From: Sulfurimonas sp. HSL-1716
Lineage (GTDB): Bacteria; Campylobacterota; Campylobacteria; Campylobacterales; Sulfurimonadaceae
Direction: 5' to 3'
Length of the DNA: 64,000 nucleotides
Assembly: GCF_039645975.1 (NCBI RefSeq)
Contig: NZ_CP147918.1
Span: 1,922,001-1,986,000 of the forward strand
The stretch's first letter is position 1; each line of letters begins with the position of its first letter. The notes below the pieces were generated by a model, which worked only from the letters and a program-made list of their open reading frames with translations, did no database searches and was not told the DNA's origin. This document shows, in pieces, positions 43,864 to 51,672 of the stretch. Position numbers and translations under genes: made by a program.

Positions 43864-44663
43864 TTTTCATCCTTCATATCAAAATCATCCAAAAGAGAAC
43901 TCAACTTCTGCTCTTTGTTTTTTATCAGATCATACAGCTCTTTGTTTTTCGGATTGTTCTTCACCAAAAGCTCATAATAATAAGGATCATATGCTTTTAG
44001 TTTACTGCTCCCCGATCCAAACCAGTTCGCATTGATCTGCTCGACTCGTGAGTAAAACGGTAACTGCAGCGATTCTTGTTTCAAAGGAGCCTTTGTGATC
44101 TGCAGTATCGTCATACTTTTGCAGTCAAGGGTAAAAAGATTTTCATGGATATAAAAATAGAGAAGCCCTGCCGATGAGATACTGCACATATTGTTAAAAT
44201 CCTCTTTTAAAGGCGTAGGATGCCCGTTAAAAGATAATACCGTCGCAAAAAGATCCGGATGCACCCATTCAAGTGTAGGCAGCGCTTTTGTAATGCGGTG
44301 GTATATCTCTTCATTGGGCGCGATCAAAAGTGCACGCGAATAACCGAAAGCCAGCACGACCTCATCGCCGACAGAGACCTTCCATTTTCCGCTGGGCAGA
44401 GAGTTTTGTTTCAATGCATCGTAATCGCTTAGTTTCAGAGTAGCTATCTTTGTTTTTTTATCAAACCCGCTTACAACGGCGTTTTTCAGTATTATACTAT
44501 GCTCTTTATTTAGATGTTTTACGACAAAACCGCTCATGCCTACATCGATATTATCTATCTTTATGGTGGCTTTATCGCCATCTACACTTATGATCGGCTG
44601 CGACATGGAATTGGCAAAACCGACGAAAAACAGTGACAAAAACAATATCAGATATCTACCCAT
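43860..44663 (-). CDS. PgbA-like exported protein
   Basis: 267 residues with a signal peptide (1-19). The mature part (KIDNIDVGMSGFVVKHLNKE, SGKWKVSVGDEVVLAFGYSRALLIAPNE cut in two strands, ITKALPTLEWVHPDLFATVLSF) matches the N-terminal domain of Helicobacter plasminogen-binding PgbA; the long Lys/Glu C-terminal repeat of the pathogen version is missing, leaving a short charged tail. In a free-living organism the original role is probably envelope-related, not plasminogen binding. First gene of the operon with glcD. Confidence 0.82.
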   Translation of the reverse strand: MGRYLILFLSLFFVGFANSMSQPIISVDGDKATIKIDNIDVGMSGFVVKHLNKEHSIILKNAVVSGFDKKTKIATLKLSDYDALKQNSLPSGKWKVSVGDEVVLAFGYSRALLIAPNEEIYHRITKALPTLEWVHPDLFATVLSFNGHPTPLKEDFNNMCSISSAGLLYFYIHENLFTLDCKSMTILQITKAPLKQESLQLPFYSRVEQINANWFGSGSSKLKAYDPYYYELLVKNNPKNKELYDLIKNKEQKLSSLLDDFDMKDEK

Positions 44664-44809
44664 AAAAACTCTCTCTTTTTTTCATTGGATTATATCAAAG
44701 AAACCTTAGACTTCTTGCTTAACTTATCAGATTTGATAAAGAGGCAAAGAAGTCTTTTATAAGTCAAGTTTTGATAGTCTTACACAATATTTTATTTTTA
44801 GGTTACTTG

Positions 44810-46030
44810 ATGCTACGTTTGCTGCTATTATTTTTTATTCCGATGGCTCTTTTTTCATCGCAGGTTAAAAATCTTCGTTGGGATGACGGAGAAACTTACC
44901 TGATGTTCCTTCAAAGATTGAACCTCTCAAACAAACCGCTATATTATAATCTGGACAAAGATGACAAACAGATCACCGAAGAGATAAGAACGGGCGTTAA
45001 CTATCAGATACTAGAAGATGCAAACGGTACGATCGAACAGATCCTGATCCCCGTCAATGACGAGCTTCAGATCCATATTACAAAAAACAAGGACGATCTC
45101 GGATTTGAAGTGATCCCCATTATCAGCGAAACAAGAAAAGAAGCTTTTACCCTTGAGATAAACAACTCCCCCTATTACGATATCATAAAAGCCACCAACT
45201 CAAAAAAGATCGCACAGATCTTCGTAGAAGGATTTAAAAACTCTCTCAATTTCAAAGTGGATGTCCATAAAGGAGACAAGCTCGTTATGATCTATGACAG
45301 AATGTATAGATTGGGCCGGCCTTTTTCCATGCCCACACTTGATGTCTCGATGATACAACTGGGTAAAAAACGCCACTACGTATACAGATACACGGACGAC
45401 AGGTTTTATGACGAAAAGGGAGCGGAAGTGGAAGGTTTCCTACTCGCCCGCCCGGTCAGAGGAGCAAGAATAAGCTCAGGATTCACGCTGAAGCGATGGC
45501 ATCCAATTCTTCATAAATACCGCGCACATCTGGGCATAGATTACGCCGCGCGTCCCGGAACACCCATCATGGCAGCCGGAAGCGGCAGGATCATATTTTG
45601 CGGAAGAACAAACGGCTACGGCAACTTGATCAAAATAGCACATGGCGACGGTTACGTAACACTTTACGCTCATCAAAAAGCCTTTAGACACGGGATCAGA
45701 CGCGGAAAATACGTCAAGCAGGGGCAGATCATAGGGTATGTGGGGACAACGGGTCTTTCAACCGGACCTCATCTTCATTTCGGACTCTACAAAGACGGAC
45801 GCGCAATCAATCCAGCACGCGTCGTAAGGGTCACTACCAACAAACTCAAAGGCAAGGACAAAGTCGCATTTGAAAAGCTCAAAGAGAATCTCAATCAAAG
45901 TATCGATCTCTACCTCAAAGCAAATACGAAACCTATCGCTTTAGGAAAATATGAACCAGTCTACTATGTAGACAAAAACGGCAACCAGATAGAACCAAAG
46001 AAGGAACAACCAGTCAAAGTAAACCAATGA
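44810..46030 (+). CDS. M23-family peptidoglycan endopeptidase (Csd3/HdpA-like)
   Basis: 406 residues: signal peptide (1-18), two small inhibitory N-terminal domains (about 20-235), and an M23 (LytM) domain from about 240 with zinc ligands in YRAHLGIDY and GPHLHFGLY. It resembles Csd3/HdpA, which trims cross-links and stem peptides and shapes helical cells. The frame reaches back to 44771, but ATG 44810 gives the clean signal peptide and has AGG upstream. It is divergent from the PgbA-like gene, as in Campylobacter. Confidence 0.92.
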   Translation: MLRLLLLFFIPMALFSSQVKNLRWDDGETYLMFLQRLNLSNKPLYYNLDKDDKQITEEIRTGVNYQILEDANGTIEQILIPVNDELQIHITKNKDDLGFEVIPIISETRKEAFTLEINNSPYYDIIKATNSKKIAQIFVEGFKNSLNFKVDVHKGDKLVMIYDRMYRLGRPFSMPTLDVSMIQLGKKRHYVYRYTDDRFYDEKGAEVEGFLLARPVRGARISSGFTLKRWHPILHKYRAHLGIDYAARPGTPIMAAGSGRIIFCGRTNGYGNLIKIAHGDGYVTLYAHQKAFRHGIRRGKYVKQGQIIGYVGTTGLSTGPHLHFGLYKDGRAINPARVVRVTTNKLKGKDKVAFEKLKENLNQSIDLYLKANTKPIALGKYEPVYYVDKNGNQIEPKKEQPVKVNQ

Positions 46031-46058
46031 TCCTTCTAGTAAAGATGCAGGAGAGCAT

Positions 46059-46622
46059 ATGAGTCCGACTATAAAAGAGACCGCACGACTAAAAAACCCC
46101 TCTTTTGTCAAACCTCTTTTGATCCACTACAAACAAAACGGCATCCATAGAACATGGGAAGCGGTAAAAAGCCATGACAGTGTCTCTATACTGCTTTATA
46201 ACACGGATCTGGATACCTTTGTGATTGTCAAACAGTTCCGCCCTCCTGTTCTTCTGAGTAACGAGACAGACGGCATGATGTACGAACTTTGCGCAGGTAT
46301 CGTAGACAAAGAGCTTTCCCTTAAAGAGATCGCAAAAGAGGAGATCCTCGAAGAGTGCGGTTATGACGTACCCTTGGAAAAAATAGAAGAGATAACCTCG
46401 TTTTACACTAGCGTAGGCATCTCAGGAGCGAAACAGACGCTTTTTTACGCAATTATCGATGAAAAGATGAAGCAAAACGAAGGCGGCGGGCTTGAAGAGG
46501 AAAGCATTGAGGTCGTACATATAAAAAAAGATGAAGCAAAACGGTTCGTTTTGGAGAAAAAATACCAAAAAACACCCGGATTAATGGTAGCTTTTTATTG
46601 GTTTTTTGACCAAAACAACTAA
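46059..46622 (+). CDS. Nudix hydrolase, AdpP/NUDT14-like
   Basis: 187 residues. Opening NPSFVKPLLIHYKQNG and VKQFRPPVLLSNETDG match ADP-sugar/UDP-sugar diphosphatases, and the Nudix box reads AGIVDKELSLKEIA followed by KEEILEECGY. It lacks the usual first Glu spacing and the Arg of REUXEE, as in NUDT14-type boxes with small changes. Likely removes ADP-ribose or a nucleotide sugar. AGGAGA precedes the ATG. It lies 28 bp after the M23 gene. Confidence 0.87.
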   Translation: MSPTIKETARLKNPSFVKPLLIHYKQNGIHRTWEAVKSHDSVSILLYNTDLDTFVIVKQFRPPVLLSNETDGMMYELCAGIVDKELSLKEIAKEEILEECGYDVPLEKIEEITSFYTSVGISGAKQTLFYAIIDEKMKQNEGGGLEEESIEVVHIKKDEAKRFVLEKKYQKTPGLMVAFYWFFDQNN

Positions 46623-46630
46623 AATATGTA

Positions 46631-46636
46631 TATAAT
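46631..46636 (+). promoter_or_regulatory. -10 box before cheB-cheR
   Basis: TATAAT directly after the Nudix stop. It lies 6 nt before an ATG at 46643 and 36 nt before ATG 46673, the likelier start. Confidence 0.5.
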
Positions 46637-46672
46637 CATAGTATGCAGACCATGAACTCAATTGAGGACAAA

Positions 46673-47233
46673 ATGCGCAAGCTGATACTTATCGGTTCTT
46701 CGACCGGAGGACCCGGACATATAGAAAAGATACTCTCTTCACTGCCAAAAGACTTTGATGCGACCATTATAATCGCACAACATATGGGTGATGAGTATCT
46801 TCCGAGTTTCGCGACCAGACTCGACAGAGAATCGAAACTCAAGGTCTCTTTAGCCGAGAACGGACAAGAGATAAAGAGTTCGCATATCTATATCTGCACT
46901 AAAAAAAGTGAGATCCAATACGGCAAAACGATGAACTTTATCGTCTCAGAGAATATGCAAAGCAATTACAATCCCAGTATAAACGCTCTGTTTGATTCAG
47001 CCGTAAATATAGATTCTTCGTGCGAAATTCTGGCAATTATATTGACAGGAATAGGCGATGACGGAGTAAAGGGGATAAAAAATCTCTCCGGGAGCGGCAG
47101 AGAAACTATCGCCGAATCCCATAAAAGTGCTGTGGTCTACGGTATGCCTAAAAGAGCAGCGGAAGCTGTAAAAGAGATCAAGGTCCTCTCGCTTGACGAG
47201 ATCATAAACTATATAAATAAGTTTGGAGCTTAG
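46673..47233 (+). CDS. cheB: Chemoreceptor glutamate methylesterase, receiver-less CheB
   Basis: 186 residues, the catalytic domain only. Motifs: IGSSTGGPGH with nucleophile Ser10, IIAQHM with His37, and ILTGIGDDGVKG with Asp129/130. It removes methyl groups from chemoreceptors; with no receiver domain it is not controlled by CheA phosphorylation, as known for Campylobacter and relatives. GAGGA precedes ATG 46673; the ATG at 46643 could start a leaderless, 10-residue longer form. Cotranscribed with cheR (2-bp gap). Confidence 0.92.
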   Translation: MRKLILIGSSTGGPGHIEKILSSLPKDFDATIIIAQHMGDEYLPSFATRLDRESKLKVSLAENGQEIKSSHIYICTKKSEIQYGKTMNFIVSENMQSNYNPSINALFDSAVNIDSSCEILAIILTGIGDDGVKGIKNLSGSGRETIAESHKSAVVYGMPKRAAEAVKEIKVLSLDEIINYINKFGA

Positions 47234-47235
47234 AG

Positions 47236-48021
47236 ATGCTGAGCAGATTTTTTAAAAAGAAACAAGATACCGTTACGGAAGAAAAAACAACGGTTCTTGA
47301 AACCGAAGACTATACCGACGTCTCGCCAATCGCCCGATATATCAAAGAACAGACGGGAATAAACTTCGACAGACAGCTAGGCATCTTAAGAAGCAAGATG
47401 ACAAGCTTCTGTAAGATACGATATATAAGAAGCTTTCAAACCTGCCTGACAAAAGTTCATGAAGATTCTTCGTTTAAACAGGAACTTATTAATTACCTTA
47501 CAACGAATGAAACATATTTTTACAGGGAAGTTTCACAAATAGAAGATTTTGTAAAGTGTATAAAAAGCGAAAATAAAAAGGTTTCCGTTTTATGCGCGCC
47601 ATGTTCGAGCGGAGAGGAACCGTACTCTCTTGTAATCGCACTTTTAGAAGCAGGTATTTCGGCGGAGAAATTTAATATCACCGCCATAGACATAAGCACA
47701 GATGCCCTTGAGATGGCAAAAAAAGCTCTCTATAAAGAAAGAAACGTAAAAAACATCGACAACAATATCCGATCGAAATATTTTGACTTTAAAGAAAATA
47801 CATACGCTCTTAAAGATTTTGTAAAGGGGCAGGTGATGTTCAAACAGGTGAATATTTTTGATAAAGAATTTTTAGAACTCGGAAGATTCGATTATATCTT
47901 TTCAAGAAATATGCTTATCTATTTTGATAAAGAGACAAAACAAAAAGCAAGAGGTATCTTGGAATCGATGCTAAAAGACAAAGAAAAAAAGATCTATTTC
48001 GGTCATGCCGATCTATATTAA
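47236..48021 (+). CDS. cheR: Chemoreceptor glutamate methyltransferase
   Basis: 261 residues. Helical N-domain (IARYIKEQTGINFD, LGILRSKM) and a SAM-binding fold: NYLTTNETYFYREVSQIEDF, VLCAPCSSGEEPYSLVI, ITAIDISTDALEMAK, FKQVNIFDKEF and YIFSRNMLIYFDKETK. It methylates chemoreceptor glutamates for adaptation. GGAG is 7 nt before the ATG. The C-terminus (YFGHADLY) is at the usual end of the fold, without extra domains. Confidence 0.95.
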   Translation: MLSRFFKKKQDTVTEEKTTVLETEDYTDVSPIARYIKEQTGINFDRQLGILRSKMTSFCKIRYIRSFQTCLTKVHEDSSFKQELINYLTTNETYFYREVSQIEDFVKCIKSENKKVSVLCAPCSSGEEPYSLVIALLEAGISAEKFNITAIDISTDALEMAKKALYKERNVKNIDNNIRSKYFDFKENTYALKDFVKGQVMFKQVNIFDKEFLELGRFDYIFSRNMLIYFDKETKQKARGILESMLKDKEKKIYFGHADLY

Positions 48022-48059
48022 AAAAATGAAAATCCAATCGCTCATAAAAAGGTGCGAAA

Positions 48060-48269
48060 ATGCTGATCAAAGTGTGTAAGAACTACTCTAAAAAAAATAA
48101 ATTCATCAAAAAACTCTCTTTAAATTTTCCTGATACACAGATAAAAGTGAAATCATGCATAGGGATGTGCAAACATTGCAGATCACTGCCTACGGCAAAT
48201 ATAGACGGCAAAAAATTCAAAAAGAAAAGTATTAAGAAATTTATAAAAGCGGTAAAAAAAGAGATTTAA
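48060..48269 (+). CDS. Small Cys-containing protein, DUF1450/thioredoxin-like
   Basis: 69 residues, strongly basic. Cysteines at KVCKNYS (about 6) and SCIGMCKHCRS (about 35-42) recall the small thioredoxin-like DUF1450 or [2Fe-2S]-type proteins. The fold begins with a strand LIKVCKN and ends with a helix of lysines. It may carry an iron-sulphur cluster or metal; role unknown. It lies 38 bp after cheR and 5 bp from the convergent tRNA gene. Confidence 0.65.
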   Translation: MLIKVCKNYSKKNKFIKKLSLNFPDTQIKVKSCIGMCKHCRSLPTANIDGKKFKKKSIKKFIKAVKKEI

Positions 48270-48273
48270 ACAA

Positions 48274-48358
48274 TGGTGCGCACGGGGAGATTTGAACTCC
48301 CACACCCGTAAGGCACTACCCCCTCAAGGTAGCGTGTCTACCGTTCCACCACGTGCGC
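48274..48358 (-). tRNA. tRNA-Leu (anticodon GAG)
   Basis: 85 nt. Acceptor stem GCGCACG pairs with CGTGCGC; discriminator A and encoded CCA follow. The anticodon stem-loop is CTACC-TTGAGGG-GGTAG, with GAG at the middle. A long variable arm (about TGCCTTACGGGTG) and T-loop TTCAAAT mark a class II leucine tRNA. Reads CUC and, by wobble, CUU codons. Confidence 0.95.
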
Positions 48359-48369
48359 AAAAAGAAAAG

Positions 48370-48400
48370 TTTTTAAAAGGATGTCAGCCGAAGCTGACAA
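48370..48400 (-). terminator. Intrinsic terminator after atpE
   Basis: TGTCAGC-TTCG-GCTGACA on the minus strand, a stable UUCG-loop hairpin, followed by TCCTTTTAAAAAC. Confidence 0.8.
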
Positions 48401-48418
48401 GAGATATTTTTAAGTTGA

Positions 48419-48733
48419 TTAACCTAAAAACGGGTTTGCATATAATGCGATTAGAGCAACGACAAGTGTATAGATAACTTGCGCTTCGATCATTGCTAGA
48501 GCGATGAACATTGTAGTCATTAGCTTTCCGCCAAGACCCGGGTTACGTGCAGTACCAGCGATTGTAGCAGCAGCAGTATGACCCATACCGATAGCTCCAC
48601 CTAGTGCAGCAAGACCAAGACCAACACCTGCAGCGACTACTGAGTACGCTTTTAAAGTTTGGTTTGCAACTTCACCGTCAGCAGCGAAAGCAGCACCGGC
48701 TAAAGCCAGCATTAAAAATAGAATCTTTTTCAT
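48419..48733 (-). CDS. atpE: F0F1 ATP synthase subunit c
   Basis: 104 residues: a signal-peptide-like N-terminal part (about 1-18, AAFAADGE) and two membrane helices forming a hairpin (about 30-52 and 72-97) joined by TARNPGLGGK. Glu83 in MIEAQVIYTL is the ion-carrying carboxylate. It builds the rotor ring of the inner-membrane ATP synthase. ATG 48733 has GGAG at six bases; the frame extends to 48745 by an unlikely ATG. As in relatives, it lies apart from the other ATP synthase genes, beside pnp. Confidence 0.95.
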   Translation of the reverse strand: MKKILFLMLALAGAAFAADGEVANQTLKAYSVVAAGVGLGLAALGGAIGMGHTAAATIAGTARNPGLGGKLMTTMFIALAMIEAQVIYTLVVALIALYANPFLG

Positions 48734-48844
48734 ATGTTTCTCCATAAAAATTTAAACAAAGTCCGTTCGGCTTGCGTATCCCTACTTATCACTTTGAACG
48801 CGCAATTGTACACAAAATAAGTTTAAGATATATTTAGAGACGCT

Positions 48845-51019
48845 TTAATGTGCACGTCCCAAACCGATCTTATTTCCTTTAAACTCTAATATCTCGACCT
48901 TTATGGCATCTCCCTCGCTGAGTACGTCTGAAACTTTCTCTACTCTGCCCTCAGAGATCTTGGAGATGTGCAAAAGACCGTCCACTCCGCCTGGAAGTTC
49001 GATAAATGCTCCGAAATCAACTATTTTTTTGACTTTTCCATCGACTATATCACCGACCTTATACTCTACTTTGTTTACTTTTGCCGATGATGCAATATTT
49101 TCAATATGTTCTTGTGCTGCAGAAAGTGAGTCTTTGTTCGTTCCCGAAAGTTTCACCTTACCCACTTTTTTATCTATGTCGATCGCTACTTCGAATTTTT
49201 CGATGATCTCGCGTATCGTTTTGCCCGCTTGTCCTATGATCTCGCCTATGATTCCAGGATCGACATGAAAGATGCTCGTAGTCGGCAGGACTCCGTCGTT
49301 AAACTCGATGTTGCCGATAGCTTCGTTCATAATATCTAAAATATGAATACGCCCCTCTTTTGCCTGATAAAGAGCTTTTTTGAGTATATCCAGACTGATT
49401 CCGCCGAGTTTTATATCCATCTGCATCGCAGTGATACCCTCTTTGGAACCCGTCACTTTAAAGTCCATATCCCCGTCATGGTCTTCAAGACCCATGATAT
49501 CGCTCAGTATTACATGCTTGTCACCTTCGCTGACCATTCCCATAGCGATTCCCGCGATAACGTCCGATGTCTCTATATCTGCCGCACGAAGCGCCATATA
49601 ACCGCCGCAGACCGTTGCCATCGATGAAGAGCCGTTTGATTCAAGGATCTCGGAAACCAAACGTATCGTCTCTCCCTCCATATCCAAGATAGGTTCTAGT
49701 GCGCGTTTTGCAAGATTTCCATGTCCGAGTTCCCTGCGTCTTGGAGCACCGATAGGCGAAGCTTCACCGACAGAAAAGCCGGGAAAATTATAATGCACCA
49801 TAAAGTTTTCGTTTTGAGTACCGGAATCCGTAAGATTTTCGTACATCTGAGCGTCTTTTGGTCCGCCCAATGTAAGAGCGACAAGGGCCTGGGTCTGACC
49901 GCGGGTGAACAGACATGACGAGTGTGCAGAAGGAAGCACGTTCGTATCTATCGTAATAGGACGAACCTGATCAACCGCTCTGCCATCAGCACGTATATTA
50001 TCCTGCAAAATCATCTTTCTTACTACATCGCGTTTTACGGTCTCTATGGCATTTTTAAGATCAAGCTCGCACCATTGGGGCTGTTCTTTTAATATCTCTT
50101 TTCTCAATGTTCTCAAAGCCGTTGAACGTTCGCTCTTAGCCATCTGTACAAGCGCCGCTTTTATATCGGAGATATGTTTTTGTGCCACATAAGCGACCAT
50201 CTCTTCATTGATGAAATGTGCTTTTAACTCTAAAGGCTTTACTGCTTTGCAGTATGGAGCAAACTCCTGCTCATAAAGAGTATTTGATTCTTTTAATATT
50301 GTTTGAGCCTTGGCAAGGATATCTATGAGTTCATCTTCTGGCATCGCATTTGAGGAGTGTCTTTGCATGGTTTGGGCTATCAAAGCGGGATCCAGCATAG
50401 GATCGACCATAGGAGCGTCTATCATCTCTACTTCCGTTGACCCGAGAGACCTCATCTCTATCATCAGCATGTCGTCTTTAGTACCCGAAAGATACAGATC
50501 GAATGTCGAATCGTTCAGCTCCTTGATCGTCGGATTGAATTTCAACTCTCCCTCGATCTTGGCAACGCGCACGGCGCTCACACTAGTCGATATATCGATA
50601 TCTGAAACATATAAAGCGGCAGAAGCAGCGTTTAGTGCCAGGACTTGAAGATCGGCATCCTCATCGACACTTAAGACCATAATGGAGATCTGAGTCGGAT
50701 AACCGAAACCTTTTGGAAAGATCGGTCTAAGAGATCTATCTACGATGCGTGATGTCAATGTTTCAAAATCGCTCGGTTTTGTTTCGCGTTTAAAAAATCC
50801 GCCGGGGATCTTCCCTGCCGCGTATGTTTTTTCTATATACTGAACCGTCAAAGGTAAAAAATCATCCTCTACCACTTCTGTCTCGTCTATAACTACGGTA
50901 GCGAGCATAACGGTATTTTTGCATCTCAGCCACGCCGCACCGTTTGCCTGACGTGCTACATCATTGAAGGAATAATTTTCCTCTTTGTTTGCCAGTGCTA
51001 AATTAACATCGTATTTCAA
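48845..51019 (-). CDS. pnp: Polyribonucleotide nucleotidyltransferase
   Basis: Degrades RNA 3' to 5' by phosphorolysis. 724 residues: two RNase PH domains (MLATVVIDETE, IPGGFFKRETKPSDFETL; LFTRGQTQALV, MVHYNFPGFSVGEA, RRELGHGNLAKRAL), then KH (IGEIIGQAGKTIREI) and S1 (GDIVDGKVKKIVDFGAFIEL). It starts at TTG 51019, with AGGAG seven bases upstream, overlapping the previous stop by 4 bp. Confidence 0.97.
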   Translation of the reverse strand: MKYDVNLALANKEENYSFNDVARQANGAAWLRCKNTVMLATVVIDETEVVEDDFLPLTVQYIEKTYAAGKIPGGFFKRETKPSDFETLTSRIVDRSLRPIFPKGFGYPTQISIMVLSVDEDADLQVLALNAASAALYVSDIDISTSVSAVRVAKIEGELKFNPTIKELNDSTFDLYLSGTKDDMLMIEMRSLGSTEVEMIDAPMVDPMLDPALIAQTMQRHSSNAMPEDELIDILAKAQTILKESNTLYEQEFAPYCKAVKPLELKAHFINEEMVAYVAQKHISDIKAALVQMAKSERSTALRTLRKEILKEQPQWCELDLKNAIETVKRDVVRKMILQDNIRADGRAVDQVRPITIDTNVLPSAHSSCLFTRGQTQALVALTLGGPKDAQMYENLTDSGTQNENFMVHYNFPGFSVGEASPIGAPRRRELGHGNLAKRALEPILDMEGETIRLVSEILESNGSSSMATVCGGYMALRAADIETSDVIAGIAMGMVSEGDKHVILSDIMGLEDHDGDMDFKVTGSKEGITAMQMDIKLGGISLDILKKALYQAKEGRIHILDIMNEAIGNIEFNDGVLPTTSIFHVDPGIIGEIIGQAGKTIREIIEKFEVAIDIDKKVGKVKLSGTNKDSLSAAQEHIENIASSAKVNKVEYKVGDIVDGKVKKIVDFGAFIELPGGVDGLLHISKISEGRVEKVSDVLSEGDAIKVEILEFKGNKIGLGRAH

Positions 51020-51672
51020 TTTTTATCTCCTAATAGTTTTTCGATAGTCTCGTTATCTACGTCGTCCAGATCCTCGTAATAACATTTTGTCTGGACATAA
51101 TCTTCTATCGCTTGGATATAAAAGATATTGTCCGCCAAAGGTTCAAGAGCTTCCAAAACAGCTTTGGGAACTATAGGCACTGCGATATATACGGCTTTAG
51201 GCTGCATCGCAAGAACCGTTTTTAGTCCGAGCATGAACTTGCAGCCCGTTTCGCTGCCTTCATCCACAAGTAAAACGACCTTGTCTCTCAAAGGCATAAG
51301 CTGTCTGCCTTTTCTATACCTGTAAGTATAACTTAAAATTTTATCTTCATGCTTTCTATGTGCTTCACCGTAAATATAATCATACTCTATCCCAAACGAA
51401 CCGACTAACTCCTCATTGATAACGATCTCTTCGGTTTCACTTACCCGGGCGACTTCACACTCTTCATTATTAGGGGCATAAATAGAAGCACTGAACAGAA
51501 AATCCATCTTATTTTGTGTCTTGTTCGTAAGATATGATGCAAGAACAAGTCCTCCTGAAGAAAGAGCTATAACTTTCCAGTCTTCACTTTTCATCTGCTG
51601 CATCGGAATGATATCTTTTAATCTTGCTGCGGCATCTTCTCTGTTTTCGAGCATAACACTGTTACATTTCAT
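51016..51672 (-). CDS. Phosphoribosyltransferase-like protein
   Basis: 218 residues. The PRPP-loop-like strand VVLLVDEGSETGCKFMLGL (about 133-151) and preceding strand WKVIALSSGGLVLASYL match a type I phosphoribosyltransferase fold. The sequence lacks a clear base-specific hood, so substrate is unknown. ATG 51672 overlaps the lptD stop by one base; a GTG three bases earlier is possible. The same gene occupies this position between pnp and lptD in H. pylori, as far as I recall. Confidence 0.78.
   Translation of the reverse strand: MKCNSVMLENREDAAARLKDIIPMQQMKSEDWKVIALSSGGLVLASYLTNKTQNKMDFLFSASIYAPNNEECEVARVSETEEIVINEELVGSFGIEYDYIYGEAHRKHEDKILSYTYRYRKGRQLMPLRDKVVLLVDEGSETGCKFMLGLKTVLAMQPKAVYIAVPIVPKAVLEALEPLADNIFYIQAIEDYVQTKCYYEDLDDVDNETIEKLLGDKN

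Noticed and set aside
46643-46672. Leaderless start of cheB at 46643
   Set aside because: TATAAT is 6 nt before this ATG, but the later ATG 46673 has GAGGA and matches the CheB catalytic-domain start; both remain possible, so it was left out of the leaderless set.
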